From the NCBI GenBank assembly GCA_016208975.1, contig JACQXA010000001.1, forward strand, positions 62,001 through 126,000: a stretch of 64,000 nucleotides of DNA, written 5' to 3'. The notes under the pieces were generated by a model, which was not told the DNA's origin, made no database searches, and saw only the letters and a list, made by a program, of their open reading frames with translations. The number at the start of each line of letters is the position of its first letter. The stretch's first letter is position 1. Source of the stretch: Nitrospinota bacterium (lineage in GTDB: Bacteria > Nitrospinota_A > UBA7883 > JACRLM01). Positions 24,994-35,006 of the stretch are shown one piece after another. The translations under genes and the position numbers were made by a program.

Positions 24994-26225
24994 GCGGCGC
25001 GGACCTTTTGACAAAAGACTGGCCAGACTTGTCCGGCCTGCCCGATAACGGCCCCATTACCAGGGCGGATTGCGCTTCCAACGGCGTTTCCCCCGGAGCC
25101 TGCGGGCTGTACGCCGCCATTGGAGAGGTGAATCTGCGCGCTTCGCTGGAATCCGCAAAGACCATGCAGGCCCGGGGCACTTACGGCGCGGGCGTATTGC
25201 TTCGGGGCATCTATCCCAAACGGGCGGATTTTTACGCCTTCCACGTCCTTTACAGGGACCGGGAAGTGGCTAAGAACCTGGAGCCGCTTATCACCGAACA
25301 CAAACTGGGTATGCGCCATTACGGCGAAATGGAACCGCTGGTTACGCCGGAAGCTTATCGCAAATATTCCCTGCCGGAAATGCGGCGTTATTTCCTCAGC
25401 ACCCCCACGGAAGACGAGATGATGCGCAAGACCCACACCAGCGACGAAGACCTGCACGTGCGCCGGGTTGTGGAGAGGTTCAACAATTCCTATATGGGCG
25501 AGGCCAGGATTTTCTCCTCTGGCAAGAACCTTGGGGTGTTCATTACCGCCATGGAGCTGAAAGACACCATAGACGCTTTCGAGCTTTACCAGTACGCCGA
25601 AAAACCGCTTTCGGCCATTATGATACACATGCGCTGGCCCACAAGCATTGTGTCTTCCGGCATCTGGTGGGGCGCGCATCCCATAAGTTTCCTTAATTCG
25701 GCTATTATCCACAATGGCGACTTGTCTTCCGCCCCGTCCAACGCCATCGGCCTTCAGGCCGGCGACGTGAAAAGGTGCGTTGGCACCGACTCGGAGGCCA
25801 TCCTGCTGGAGGTGGATGACCTGGTGGGCAAGAACCTGGATTACCAGAAAATAGAATGGGTGATGTGCCAGAAGTTCCCCCAGGAGCTTTCCACCCTAAC
25901 GGCGGATGAGCGGGCGGAATACATGAAACTGGTGTCCGACCCCATCCTGGCCCGATACAAAATGAGCGGCCCCTCTTCTTTTGTGGCCCTCGTTGGCGAC
26001 AAGGTTATCGCCGGGCGGGACCGGGACGGTTTACGCCAGCTTTGGATGGGCCGTTCATCCGACGGGAAAACGGCCATCTGGGGTTCCGAGGAGAAGGTGA
26101 TTTATCACAGCGCCTGGATCGCGCAGAAGGATTTCAAATCGGTCAACTGCGAGCCGGGACGGCTGGTGGCATACGAGATAAAGAACGACGGTTCCATTGA
26201 TGGAGTGTTCGGTGAAACTCTCTGA
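24990..26225 (+). CDS. Glutamate synthase, glutaminase (GATase class II) subunit
   Basis: A 411-residue stand-alone glutaminase part of an archaeal-type split glutamate synthase; it hydrolyses glutamine and supplies ammonia. The probable catalytic cysteine is C38 in GVSPGACGLYAAIGE; class II amidotransferases need it as N-terminal residue, so a 37-residue propeptide must be removed. HMRWPTS and IIHNGDLSS are the usual glutamine-site segments. The ATG at 24990 overlaps the previous stop (ATGA), so the longer reading from 24915 is not needed. The next gene starts within its last codons. Confidence 0.88.
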   Translation: MSGADLLTKDWPDLSGLPDNGPITRADCASNGVSPGACGLYAAIGEVNLRASLESAKTMQARGTYGAGVLLRGIYPKRADFYAFHVLYRDREVAKNLEPLITEHKLGMRHYGEMEPLVTPEAYRKYSLPEMRRYFLSTPTEDEMMRKTHTSDEDLHVRRVVERFNNSYMGEARIFSSGKNLGVFITAMELKDTIDAFELYQYAEKPLSAIMIHMRWPTSIVSSGIWWGAHPISFLNSAIIHNGDLSSAPSNAIGLQAGDVKRCVGTDSEAILLEVDDLVGKNLDYQKIEWVMCQKFPQELSTLTADERAEYMKLVSDPILARYKMSGPSSFVALVGDKVIAGRDRDGLRQLWMGRSSDGKTAIWGSEEKVIYHSAWIAQKDFKSVNCEPGRLVAYEIKNDGSIDGVFGETL

Positions 26226-27792
26226 AAGAAAAATAGTATATGAACGGCCGCTGAAAGTCGGCATCGGCCGGATGGGCGGGCCGTACAAGGTTACGGTGGA
26301 TCCGGACAAGTGCGTGTGGTGTTACACCTGTATGGGCGAGTGCACCCACAACCTCACAGACAAGAACCGCAAGACAGGTGTGTTCGAAGGGGTAAACGTA
26401 TATCTTGACGCCAAAGGCAGAAGACTGCCCGAAAGCGCCTCGGCGCAGGCGGCAAGCGTCGTACAGCATTTGCGCGTGCAGGATGAGGACTGTTGCAACT
26501 GCAAACGGTGCGTTGCCATGTGTCCCACCGACGCCATAACCGTGGACAACAACCCGAACTTCCAGGTGATAGGCACACCGGCCCACGGAGCGCAGGTCAT
26601 CTTCCAGAACCTGTACAGGTCTTTCGGCCAGCGTATGACCAGCTCCATGATGGACTACAACCAGCCGCCGGACTACGAGGATTTCCACATAGACGCCTCC
26701 ATAATCCTCAACCCCCAGCGTGACAACGTAAACGAGTTCGCGGGCCAGCTGTCGCATTGCTATCTGGGAAAGAACCCGGAGCGGCGCCTGCGGGTGAACA
26801 CGCCCGTTCTGGACTCGCACATGAGCTACGGCTCCAACAGCCACGAGGCCATGTTGTCGCGTATTCTGGCCTCGGTGGAGTTGGGCCGGCCGTTTTTCGC
26901 CGGCGAGGGGTATCTTCATCCGGATTTCGCCCCGGCCTTCAAACATTGCATCCTGCAGTTCGGCACCGGCGGGTTTGGCCCCTGGGTGGATTTAAGCCAG
27001 TTCCGGGGCATATCCATGAAGTACGGGCAGGACGCCAAAAAAGGCAAAGGCGGAAAACTTCCCGCCCCGAAGAACGACTGGGAGATAGCGTTAATTCGCT
27101 GTATAGAGCCATACAAAGATGTGAATTCGCCGAACCCACAGCATCTCCAGTATTCCATCGAGGAGCTTAGGATGCGCATCGCCAGCCTGCGGGCGGCGCT
27201 GGGGCCCAACAAGCTGGTTGGCGCTGACATTTACGGCACCATCTGGAACGTGAACCACATCGTGGTGGCCCTTGCCCGGGCCGGATTCGATTATATAACC
27301 CTCCGGGGTGGCGGTGGCGGCACTGGCGCGGCGTCTATAACCGATTTGCAGAACCGTGGCATGAACACCCTTTATATCGGCAAGATCGCCCATGACGCGC
27401 TGGTGGCCGAAGGGTTGCGCGAGAAAGTCTCCCTCATAGGCGAGGGGGGCATTATGAACCCGAAAATGGCCATGCTGGCGCTGATGGTGGGCTACGATTT
27501 CGTGGGCACTGGAACCCGGCATCTTATCCCGCTGGGTTGCACCATGTGCAGACGGTGCCATACGGGCCAGTGCGCCTGGGGCATCACAGCCAGGGCTTAC
27601 GGGCACAGGATAGACCCGGAAGACGGCGCCCGGCGGATAGTGAACATGATGAGCTCTTGGAAACGGGGCATGGAAGGGCTGGCGGCGGGTCTTGGTTTCA
27701 CCACCCATGAAGACGTGGTGGGTTCCAGGAAATTCCGGTATCACGGCTCCAACCCCTTGCTGTTTGAGACTTTCGGCAAACAGCCGTTCTGA
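26212..27792 (+). CDS. Glutamate synthase, FMN/central subunit with two ferredoxin motifs
   Basis: A 526-residue synthase core that binds FMN and makes glutamate from 2-oxoglutarate and ammonia. Near the N terminus are two 4Fe-4S motifs, CVWCYTCMGEC and CCNCKRCVAMCPTDA (about 25-115). The TIM-barrel segment RGGGGGTGAASI, IGEGGIMNPKMAM and GTGTRHLIPLGCTMCRRCHTGQC carry FMN and cluster ligands. A GTG at 26212 with GGAG six bases upstream is preferred; TTG 26197 and ATG 26200 are alternatives. It overlaps the glutaminase gene by 14 bases, which favours coupled translation. Confidence 0.9.
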   Translation: MKLSERKIVYERPLKVGIGRMGGPYKVTVDPDKCVWCYTCMGECTHNLTDKNRKTGVFEGVNVYLDAKGRRLPESASAQAASVVQHLRVQDEDCCNCKRCVAMCPTDAITVDNNPNFQVIGTPAHGAQVIFQNLYRSFGQRMTSSMMDYNQPPDYEDFHIDASIILNPQRDNVNEFAGQLSHCYLGKNPERRLRVNTPVLDSHMSYGSNSHEAMLSRILASVELGRPFFAGEGYLHPDFAPAFKHCILQFGTGGFGPWVDLSQFRGISMKYGQDAKKGKGGKLPAPKNDWEIALIRCIEPYKDVNSPNPQHLQYSIEELRMRIASLRAALGPNKLVGADIYGTIWNVNHIVVALARAGFDYITLRGGGGGTGAASITDLQNRGMNTLYIGKIAHDALVAEGLREKVSLIGEGGIMNPKMAMLALMVGYDFVGTGTRHLIPLGCTMCRRCHTGQCAWGITARAYGHRIDPEDGARRIVNMMSSWKRGMEGLAAGLGFTTHEDVVGSRKFRYHGSNPLLFETFGKQPF

Positions 27793-27836
27793 CGGGTTTT
27801 ACATAGCATCAACTGCTCGAACAGGAGAAGAAGGCC

Positions 27837-28871
27837 TTGGAGGAACTGGTTTTAAACAACGGCGTGGATGAAAACAGCGTGGCCGCCATGGTGGCCGGGC
27901 GGAACGCCGTCATCATAGACTGCGGCGTGATGGACATGAACGGCGAGAAGCTCAACGGCCTGATGAAAGCCGCCAGGGCCGCCGGTGTGACAGACTTCAC
28001 GCTGAACAACGTTTGCGGCCAGACGCTCATAGGCACTGGAGTGTCCGGCCCGGCCAAAATTTCCGTTTACGGAATAATGGGCAACCATTCCGCGGCGTTC
28101 ATAGACAAAATCCAGCTGAACACTTACCCAACCAAGTTCCCGAACAATGTCTGGTGTCCGGGGGACGCCCAGGTGGCCATCGGCAACACCTCCAATCCCA
28201 CGGAGCTTAACATCGGCGGCTCTGTGGACGACCTTTTCGCCTCTTATTGCCCGTCTGGCCTGTTCCGGGTGGCGGGGCAGGGGGGCAACCGGTGCGGTTT
28301 GCGAGCCGGGGCCGGCATCCCCCACGTGTGGCGCGAGATTGACTATTCAAGCTACGAGGGGCTTTCCAAGGAGGAAACCAAAGAGACTCTACTGCTAACC
28401 TATCAGAGCCGCAAAGCCAGGATCATGGCCCACGGGTGGGAGTCGTTCCAGCAGGAATACAAGCAGATCGTGGAGAACCGCAACCCACCGGTGATAGTCA
28501 TAGGCAGAAGGGTGCGGGACTATTTCATGGAATACGCGCAGGGTACCATTGGCGTTATCCTGAACGTATATGACATACCAAAACCGGCCGGTTATTACAT
28601 CTGCTCGGGGATGACGGCGGGACACGCCTATATCCGAGGCGGCATAGAGAAAGAGCAGTTGGGGGCCAGAGTTAAATTCGGAAAGCCTGGCGATCCGGAT
28701 TACGAGTTTCTAACCGGGCAGATAAACAGTTTCTTCGAAACGTTCAAGGACAGGATGAGTGACACCTATATGGAAAAACTCAATGGGTTTATTGACAGGT
28801 TCCGGAAGGATCCTTCAACCATCCTTGGCGAGTTCAAGAAGATAATTCCGGAGACCGGCGCTGGCCATTAA
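27837..28871 (+). CDS. Glutamate synthase, GXGXG structural subunit
   Basis: A 344-residue stand-alone equivalent of the C-terminal beta-helix domain of glutamate synthase large subunits. The repeated Gly motifs are visible in [26 protein letters not shown] and [12 protein letters not shown]. It has no catalytic residues of its own and stabilises the complex. The start is a TTG at 27837 with AGGAG nine bases upstream; the frame is open only back to 27807 and has no better start. It closes the four-gene operon and converges on the chemoreceptor gene, their stop codons overlapping by four bases. Confidence 0.85.
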   Translation: MEELVLNNGVDENSVAAMVAGRNAVIIDCGVMDMNGEKLNGLMKAARAAGVTDFTLNNVCGQTLIGTGVSGPAKISVYGIMGNHSAAFIDKIQLNTYPTKFPNNVWCPGDAQVAIGNTSNPTELNIGGSVDDLFASYCPSGLFRVAGQGGNRCGLRAGAGIPHVWREIDYSSYEGLSKEETKETLLLTYQSRKARIMAHGWESFQQEYKQIVENRNPPVIVIGRRVRDYFMEYAQGTIGVILNVYDIPKPAGYYICSGMTAGHAYIRGGIEKEQLGARVKFGKPGDPDYEFLTGQINSFFETFKDRMSDTYMEKLNGFIDRFRKDPSTILGEFKKIIPETGAGH

Positions 28872-31800
28872 AAATGGCTGAAATCGCCGTCGTCAAAGTG
28901 TGGCGCGGCGGCGCCTTCGCTGGCCTGTACGGTACCCTGACCTGGTTTTGAGAAGCTGGTTCCGCCTCCCTTGGCTATCAGCTGTTTAAGGATATGCTCG
29001 CCGTATTTCCGGTCGTCTTTCTGGATGTGGTTGTTCAGCCAGTTCCGCACGAAACCTAACAGCTTCAACACCGAAGGATTGCGGCCTTCTATGAAATCCT
29101 TATACAGCTTGCTCACGTTGTTGAGCAGTTCAGTATGGATTTTCTTGTGGGCGGGGAAATCCGGGTAACCATATTTTGTCATTAGCTCCTCTTCCTGGGA
29201 GAGGTGCGTTTTGGCGTAATCCAGCAGGCCGTCCAAAGTTTTTCCGATAACGTCCCGGTCATGTCCCGCCTGTTCGGAATCGTAAAGGGTGTTAAGGATT
29301 ACGATCAGCTTTTTATGTTGTTCATCCATCTCCGGCACACCGGTGCCGAACACAGCCGGATCCCACTTTATCCTTTGGCCGTGATAATCGCCATGGTCGG
29401 CCGCATGGGCGGCGGCCGGGGTAAATACAGCCGATGACGGCCTGGGCGCTGATTTGCCGGTTTGTTTCAGGATGTATTCGCCGTATTTTTTGTCTTCTTT
29501 CTGGATGTGGTTGTTCAGCCAGTTGCGGACGAATCCAAGCAGTTTCAATACCGATGGATTGTGCCCTTCCACGAAATCCGTGTAAAGCTTGGTCACGTTG
29601 TGCAGAAGGTCGGTATGGATTTTCTTGTGGTTGGGGAAATCCGGGAAGTTGAATTTCTTCATCAACTCCTCTTCCTCGGAAAGGTGCGTTTGGGCGTATT
29701 CCACCAAACCGTCCAGGGTTTTGTTGATCACGCGCTTGTCATGCCCTTCCTGCTCGGCGTCGAACAGCCCGTTGAGGATATTGATGAGCTTCTTGTGTTG
29801 CTCGTCCATTTCCGGTATGCCGGTTCCGTAAACCGCCGGATCCCATTTGATCCGCTTTCCGTTATCTCCAGCGGAAAATGAGCGGACTGGCGCCATGGAC
29901 TGCGCGGTGAACGACGCCGAAGATGGCGGCAAAGCCTTCACTGAGCCGGTGAAATCTTTCAGCTTGAACCGGGACAGCATCTCTCTTAGCCGTTCCGAAT
30001 TGCCGGACAGGTCTATAGCCGCCGCCGCGGTCTGTTCGGCGATGGCCGCGGTCCGCTGGGTCACTTTGTCTATCTCGGCCAGGCCTTTATTGACCTCGTC
30101 TATGCCTACCGCCTGTTTGTTGGACGATTCTGCGATTTCCCTCACCAAGCCTGTAACCTTGGTGACCTCCGCCACGATAGACTCCAGAGCCAGGGCGGTC
30201 TTGTCGGCTATCTCGGCTCCGTTCCTGGCTTTTATCACAGAACCTTCTATAAGCTCCGCCGTCTCCCGCGCCGCCTGGGCGCTCCTGGCGGCAAGGTTTC
30301 GCACCTCTTCGGCCACCACGGCGAAACCCTTTCCGTGCTTACCGGCCCGGGCCGCCTCCACCGCCGCGTTGAGCGCCAGGAGGTTCGTCTGGAAAGCAAT
30401 CTCGTCTATGACCTTGATGATCTTGAAGATGTTCTGGCTGGAATCGTTGATCTCCGCCATGGCCCCTACCATCTCTTTCATCTTGGTGTTGCCCTCTTCG
30501 GCGGCGTGCCGGGAATGTTCCGATAACCGGTTGGCCTGACCGGCGTTTTCCGCGTTCTGTCTGGTTTGGGCGGCTATATGCTCTATGGAACTCTTAATCT
30601 GCACCAGCGCCGAAGCCTGCTGGGTGGAACCATTGGAGAGCGCCTGGCTGGATTCGGACACTTGGCTGGAGCCGGAGGCTAAATGGTTTCCAGCGGAGTT
30701 TATTTGGAAAATAAGATAGTTCAGATCTTCCACGGTTTTGCGAAGGGCGCCCATGATGACATCCCGTTCATCCTTGGGGGAGGCTTCCATGGTAAGGTCG
30801 CCTTCTGAAAGAAGCTGGAGCGCCCCCACCACCTCATATTGGAGGTTGTCCGCAAAATCGTCCATGGCTCTGGCCATCTGCCCGATTTCGTCGGTGCGTC
30901 CCAAATCAAGCCTCTCTTCCAGATGCCCTTTGCCCATCTCCTGGATCATGTGGATCACCCTCTCCATGGGCTTGGTAATGGCCCTGGTGACTATTACCGT
31001 GGGGATAATGCCCACCATCAAAGCCATAAGGATGAGGATGGAAGAGGCGGTGTTGGCTTCTAAAAACAGGGTTTCAGCCCGGCCCCGCAGTTGGGAGCTT
31101 CCCGCCGCCGTCAGACGCCGTATTTCATCTATGTTGGAGATCATCCGGGCGGATTCTTTTTCCACCTGGGCGGAGTGGGTCACAAGCCTGGCCAGTTCGG
31201 CCTTGTAATTATCCAGCTTGCCTCCCAGCGGGCCGCCCGCTTTGCCGGAAACGCCTATGAGGCTTTCCATGCTGTCGGACAGGTTGTTTATGTTTTTCGC
31301 CGTGGGACTGAAATGGAACACCGCCTTGCTGTATTCCACTTTGCGGAGCCTTTCGCGCAGTAGCGGGTCTGAAACCATCCGGAACATTTCATCCGCCATG
31401 GAGTCTGTCCTGGCGTAGGCGTTCTGGGCGGGTTGATAGGCCGACATCAGGTTGTTGAAGCTTTTTTCGTAGCTTTGGACTGCGCCTCTGATCTTTTCTA
31501 ACAGCGCCAGGTCTTCTTCTTCCGCGTGGGAGTTCTGGCTGATGGTTTTATAGTCGTCCTCATACTCGGAAATAAGGCTCTTTATGGCGGACGACTGCTT
31601 GTCACCGAAAGCCGGGTTGTTCCCGCCGTAAAGCAGGAAATCGCTTTGGGCCACGTTGAGCTTGTTGACCATGGCGTTGAGGTCGAGAAATTGCAGGTCC
31701 AGCTGGGAAACGTTGGTTAGCCTGCTTATGTAAGTGTAGCCGGTTATTCCAAGAATAAGGGCCAACAGCACCAGACTGCCGTGGCTGTTATAAAGTTTAA

Positions 31801-32122
31801 GACTAATGCTGGTGCGCTTGGCCGCCGCGCCGAAAGACACCACCAGCGGCGCCACGATAAGCACCGTTACAGCGATGATGACAACCCAGAACACCGCGGA
31901 GAACGACGAGGTGTCCTCGCTAATCTCCTGAGTATCGCCGCCTTTGTGGTTTTCAAGCCAGTTGGTGGAGAGGATTTTGGCGCTTTCCGCGTCAACTATG
32001 GACGAGACCCGGGCCTGATCCCCAGCTCTGGACGAAACGGCCTCTTCCGCCGCCAATACCGCCGATGGCGTGTACGCAGTAAAGAAAACGACAAGAAAAA
32101 ACGAAATGAGCAGTCTTTGCAT
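28868..32122 (-). CDS. Methyl-accepting chemotaxis protein with two C-terminal bacteriohemerythrin domains
   Basis: A chemoreceptor of 1084 residues. A signal-like N terminus and two hydrophobic segments precede a periplasmic helical sensor domain; a further membrane helix leads to HAMP ([17 protein letters not shown]) and a full signalling domain with the hairpin tip [20 protein letters not shown]. Two hemerythrin domains follow, each with the DEQHKKLI, HLSxEEELM, HKKIHT and NHIQKxD diiron ligands; they are nearly identical to each other. Hemerythrin binds O2 or NO, so the protein probably mediates aerotaxis or NO taxis from the cytoplasmic side. The ATG at 32122 has GGGGG five bases upstream; a GTG at 32173 would add 17 residues. 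Confidence 0.9.
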   Translation of the reverse strand: MQRLLISFFLVVFFTAYTPSAVLAAEEAVSSRAGDQARVSSIVDAESAKILSTNWLENHKGGDTQEISEDTSSFSAVFWVVIIAVTVLIVAPLVVSFGAAAKRTSISLKLYNSHGSLVLLALILGITGYTYISRLTNVSQLDLQFLDLNAMVNKLNVAQSDFLLYGGNNPAFGDKQSSAIKSLISEYEDDYKTISQNSHAEEEDLALLEKIRGAVQSYEKSFNNLMSAYQPAQNAYARTDSMADEMFRMVSDPLLRERLRKVEYSKAVFHFSPTAKNINNLSDSMESLIGVSGKAGGPLGGKLDNYKAELARLVTHSAQVEKESARMISNIDEIRRLTAAGSSQLRGRAETLFLEANTASSILILMALMVGIIPTVIVTRAITKPMERVIHMIQEMGKGHLEERLDLGRTDEIGQMARAMDDFADNLQYEVVGALQLLSEGDLTMEASPKDERDVIMGALRKTVEDLNYLIFQINSAGNHLASGSSQVSESSQALSNGSTQQASALVQIKSSIEHIAAQTRQNAENAGQANRLSEHSRHAAEEGNTKMKEMVGAMAEINDSSQNIFKIIKVIDEIAFQTNLLALNAAVEAARAGKHGKGFAVVAEEVRNLAARSAQAARETAELIEGSVIKARNGAEIADKTALALESIVAEVTKVTGLVREIAESSNKQAVGIDEVNKGLAEIDKVTQRTAAIAEQTAAAAIDLSGNSERLREMLSRFKLKDFTGSVKALPPSSASFTAQSMAPVRSFSAGDNGKRIKWDPAVYGTGIPEMDEQHKKLINILNGLFDAEQEGHDKRVINKTLDGLVEYAQTHLSEEEELMKKFNFPDFPNHKKIHTDLLHNVTKLYTDFVEGHNPSVLKLLGFVRNWLNNHIQKEDKKYGEYILKQTGKSAPRPSSAVFTPAAAHAADHGDYHGQRIKWDPAVFGTGVPEMDEQHKKLIVILNTLYDSEQAGHDRDVIGKTLDGLLDYAKTHLSQEEELMTKYGYPDFPAHKKIHTELLNNVSKLYKDFIEGRNPSVLKLLGFVRNWLNNHIQKDDRKYGEHILKQLIAKGGGTSFSKPGQGTVQASEGAAAPHFDDGDFSHF

Positions 32123-32217
32123 GAATGCCCCCGGAAACAAAAGACTGATTTTGAACGAAGATTGGATTGACACAATTTACTCTAACGGCAATGGAAAAGC
32201 AACGGATAAAGTTTTAG

Positions 32218-32368
32218 GGTGGTGTCTCAGTTTGAATCTCAAATAATAGGCAGATCCTTCACTTCGCTGGCGCTTCGTTCAGGATGACAATGTTATCAAC
32301 GGCTTTTATATTGTCATTCTGAGCGTAAGTGAAGAATCTCCCCTGTACTTTCAAACTGACACACTACC
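32218..32368 (+). mobile_element. MITE-like element, copy C, with perfect 8-bp target duplication
   Basis: A 151-bp element with ends GGTGGTGTCTCAGTTTGAA and CTTTCAAACTGACACACTACC-type. AGTTTTAG occurs directly on both sides (32210-32217 and 32369-32376). The right duplicate contains the stop codon of the porin gene. Confidence 0.92.
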
Positions 32369-32372
32369 AGTT

Positions 32373-33758
32373 TTAGAAGTCCATCTGGGCACGAAGGGCC
32401 ACTATTGTAATGTCCCTGTCTTGAGCGGTTGGCAGGTTGGAATGCAACTGAACGTCCGGGGTTATGGCTATCATCGGGTTAAGCCTGGCGTTGTAGTAAA
32501 TTTCCAATGCGGTCTGGCCATCGGAATTGGCTGAATTATCAATGTTATCGTTTAAGCCAAGCCTGGCGTAGCCTATGCCTATCAAATCATCCCACCGGCC
32601 CCACAACCCGCCGGAGAATGTAAGCCCGCCGGAAGCCATGGACGCCACACGGTTCTCTTTTATAGTGTCGTCCGTAGTGGCGTAACGCAGGAAGAAGCCC
32701 ATATGGTCGGTCACGAACTGGTCGAAACTCAAACCCATCACCCGGTTGGACCTGGTTTCAGCGCCACCCAGGTCATGGTACTCCCGCCCGTCGCTCACAT
32801 AATAGAACCTGTAATTCCCCTCCAGCCCGCCCATGCTGGGCCTGAACGAAAGCTGGGCCACCAAATATGGGTTCCTTTCCAGATGGTCGAACCCGGAATG
32901 GGCATAAATGGCCTGAAACTCCGCCCAAGGCGCTGGGGTTAATATAATCCTCAAAGCCGGGGAAAACAAAGGCTCCAGCGATTTGCCCACTATGCCTGAA
33001 GCCCTGTTAAAAGCGCCTGAAACAAAAGCTGTTTTCTCGCTCCCGGCCAATATGTTCTCGTCGAAAAGGGAGCTTACATCCATCTTCCCGGCGCTTATGA
33101 TGAACCTCTTTTCCAGAAAAAGCCCTTCCAGATAAGCGTGGGAGATAATTATCCCTTCATCTTTATCTCCAGCCAGCCGCTCGGCGCCATAATTCACCGG
33201 TATATCGGTGGCCAACGCCGGATCCAACCCTCTACCAGACCATGCTTTGGCCCCGATGATGAGGTAATAAATATCATTCTGGCTATATACTATTTCCATA
33301 TCCAGAACGGCGCTGGCGTTGGTTTGTCCATCGCCCCGGGCGGTTTTGGAGGAGCCCTGCAATATGCCTGTGAGCCCGCCTGTGAACTCTGGCCCCCGGG
33401 AGTATTTTTCCTCGGAAAATACCAGTGGCGTGGTGGTTTCACCTTCCAAAAGTTCCCCTTCGGCGCCAGCGGGAGGTTCAGATTCCGGATTAACCATGGG
33501 CTCCGGGGATGTTTCCGCGGTGGGGGATGGCGCTTCACCCTGTATGGTCAATTCTTCAATTAATTTCTCAAGGTTGCGCCGGTGTTCTTTCTCCTGTTCA
33601 AGCTCCTCGGTAATCCGTTCAAGCTGTTCTTCTATGGCTTTGATTTTACTGTTGGAATCCGCAACTGAGGGGGACGGGAAAAGGGCCGCGCCGAAGGCCA
33701 TGAAAAGTATAGGAAAAGCCGATTTTCCCACTACAACCTTATGCTCAAAAAACTTCAT
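32373..33758 (-). CDS. OprB-type carbohydrate-selective porin with N-terminal coiled coil
   Basis: A 461-residue outer-membrane protein. After a signal peptide ending near SPSVADS there is a coiled coil (about 36-70, KIKAIEEQLERITEELEQEKEHRRNLEKL) and a Pro/Glu-rich linker (about 75-110), then a beta-barrel with alternating hydrophobic strands ending in QMDF, the C-terminal Phe needed for insertion. The sequence between (FTGGLTGILQGS, INASAVLD-like, TALEIYYNARLNPMIAITPDVQLH) fits the OprB family, which passes sugars and other small solutes. The coiled coil may hold trimers or contact peptidoglycan. A MITE inserted exactly at its stop codon, preserving it. Confidence 0.8.
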   Translation of the reverse strand: MKFFEHKVVVGKSAFPILFMAFGAALFPSPSVADSNSKIKAIEEQLERITEELEQEKEHRRNLEKLIEELTIQGEAPSPTAETSPEPMVNPESEPPAGAEGELLEGETTTPLVFSEEKYSRGPEFTGGLTGILQGSSKTARGDGQTNASAVLDMEIVYSQNDIYYLIIGAKAWSGRGLDPALATDIPVNYGAERLAGDKDEGIIISHAYLEGLFLEKRFIISAGKMDVSSLFDENILAGSEKTAFVSGAFNRASGIVGKSLEPLFSPALRIILTPAPWAEFQAIYAHSGFDHLERNPYLVAQLSFRPSMGGLEGNYRFYYVSDGREYHDLGGAETRSNRVMGLSFDQFVTDHMGFFLRYATTDDTIKENRVASMASGGLTFSGGLWGRWDDLIGIGYARLGLNDNIDNSANSDGQTALEIYYNARLNPMIAITPDVQLHSNLPTAQDRDITIVALRAQMDF

Positions 33759-33844
33759 GGTTTACCGGACATATCAAAAATCATATCGTGATCGCTAAGT
33801 ATATCCGAGAATTGATATAAAGTCGCGGAGCTATCCGATAAAAA

Positions 33845-34303
33845 ATGTTTGGTGTCGCCCGCCTGTATGTGAAAACGGCGCTGGTTTTTTTCGGCGCGGG
33901 CCTTTTCCTGGGGGGCTGGATTTTGGCCCAACAGGTTTTGGGTTTTGCCGTGGCCTCCGCCGGGACGCTGATGTCGGCCCATACCCATCTTACGCTGGTG
34001 GGGTTCATGACCATTCTCATCATGGGTGTGGCTTACTGGATGTTTCCGCGCCCCGCCAGGGAGGACATGCGGTACAGCCCCAAAATGGCGGAGATAAACT
34101 ATTGGCTCATCACCTTGGGCACGGCCATAAGGGCTATGGGGGAGGTGGGCATGGCTTTCTCGCCCAATACTGGCCTTTGGGCGCCGGTTACGGTGGGCGC
34201 GGCAATGCAAATAGTAGCGGGCTTCATTTTTATATGGAACATCTGGAGCAGGATACGCTCCATTGGAAGCGCCCAGCGGGAAGCGAAAGGGGAGAAGTTT
34301 TAA
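33845..34303 (+). CDS. Small heme-copper-oxidase subunit I-like membrane protein
   Basis: A 152-residue protein with four membrane helices: LYVKTALVFFGAGLFLGGW, LMSAHTHLTLVGFMTILIMGVAYWMFPRP, NYWLITLGTAIRAMGEVGM and ALMQIVAGFIFIWNIW-type. It is a paralogue of the first 135 residues of the fusion at 22098-23075, with histidines at SAHTHLTLVG but without the YHILPRF histidine (here YWMFPRP). It lacks the remaining oxidase helices, so it is not an oxidase; similar short proteins are often annotated as cytochrome oxidase subunit I. The siroheme-domain gene follows one base after its stop. A role in heme binding or NO handling is inferred. Confidence 0.7.
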   Translation: MFGVARLYVKTALVFFGAGLFLGGWILAQQVLGFAVASAGTLMSAHTHLTLVGFMTILIMGVAYWMFPRPAREDMRYSPKMAEINYWLITLGTAIRAMGEVGMAFSPNTGLWAPVTVGAAMQIVAGFIFIWNIWSRIRSIGSAQREAKGEKF

Positions 34304-34304
34304 A

Positions 34305-35006
34305 TTGAGCGGATGCGGGAATAGAAAAAGGATTGAGACGGACGAGAACGGCGAGGAGGAACGGAAGGGGACTTTTGCGCCTTTCATATCCGCCGGGGTC
34401 ATACCGGTGGCAGAGCTGAAAACCCTTGTAGCGCAAATGGAAGCCGAAGGGGCGGACAATATAAAGCTCACCGGCGAGATCATCTTCGTATGGGGCGATG
34501 GAAAAGTTCCCGAAGATATAGAAGGGCGTTCCGGCCGGAAGGCTAACACCTTTAAGGCTGGCGGCGTGCGGCCTGTAAAAATGTGCTCGGCGGAGACATT
34601 CTGCCGCCGGTTCAAAAAACCGGTGTTGGGCCTGGCCATGCGGATAGACGAACTGTACCGTGGAGTTGAACTGCCAATGAAACTGGCCATAGGCGTGGCC
34701 GGGTGCCAGCGGTCTTGCAGTGAGCCCGCCACCAAAGACATAGGTGTTATAGCCAATCCCAGGGGGTACGAAATACTGGCGGGAGGCGCCGCCGGGTTTA
34801 AACCCGGGATCGCCACGCGGCTGGCGGTGGTTTTAACCGAGGAGGACGTTATAAAAACCGTAGGCCGCATCATAGGATACTTCTCAAAAAACGCCATCAA
34901 AGGGCACAGGCTTGGCGCGGTGATAGAGAAAAACGGTTGGGAACCTTTTAAAGCCCATGCGCTGGAAGGGGTGAAGGTTTTGGAAGAGGACAATCCGGGG
35001 GAATAA
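34305..35006 (+). CDS. Nitrite/sulfite reductase-like siroheme [4Fe-4S] half-domain protein
   Basis: A 233-residue protein with one ferredoxin-like half (FAPFISAGVIPVAELKTLVAQMEAEGADNIKLTGE) and one siroheme/[4Fe-4S] half in which the cluster cysteines are seen in VKMCSAETFCRR and VAGCQRSCSEPATKDIGVI. Full-length sulfite or nitrite reductases have two such repeats; this has one, like small dissimilatory-type or archaeal proteins of uncertain function, and may act as a homodimer. The TTG at 34305 is preferred, with GGAG ten bases upstream and one base after the previous stop; an upstream TTG at 34263 lies within the preceding gene. Its 3' end overlaps a convergent ORF by 59 bases. Confidence 0.78.
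   Translation: MSGCGNRKRIETDENGEEERKGTFAPFISAGVIPVAELKTLVAQMEAEGADNIKLTGEIIFVWGDGKVPEDIEGRSGRKANTFKAGGVRPVKMCSAETFCRRFKKPVLGLAMRIDELYRGVELPMKLAIGVAGCQRSCSEPATKDIGVIANPRGYEILAGGAAGFKPGIATRLAVVLTEEDVIKTVGRIIGYFSKNAIKGHRLGAVIEKNGWEPFKAHALEGVKVLEEDNPGE

Noticed and set aside
34263-34304. Longer start for the siroheme protein
   Set aside because: It lies inside the preceding gene with no ribosome-binding site; TTG 34305 after GGAG is better.
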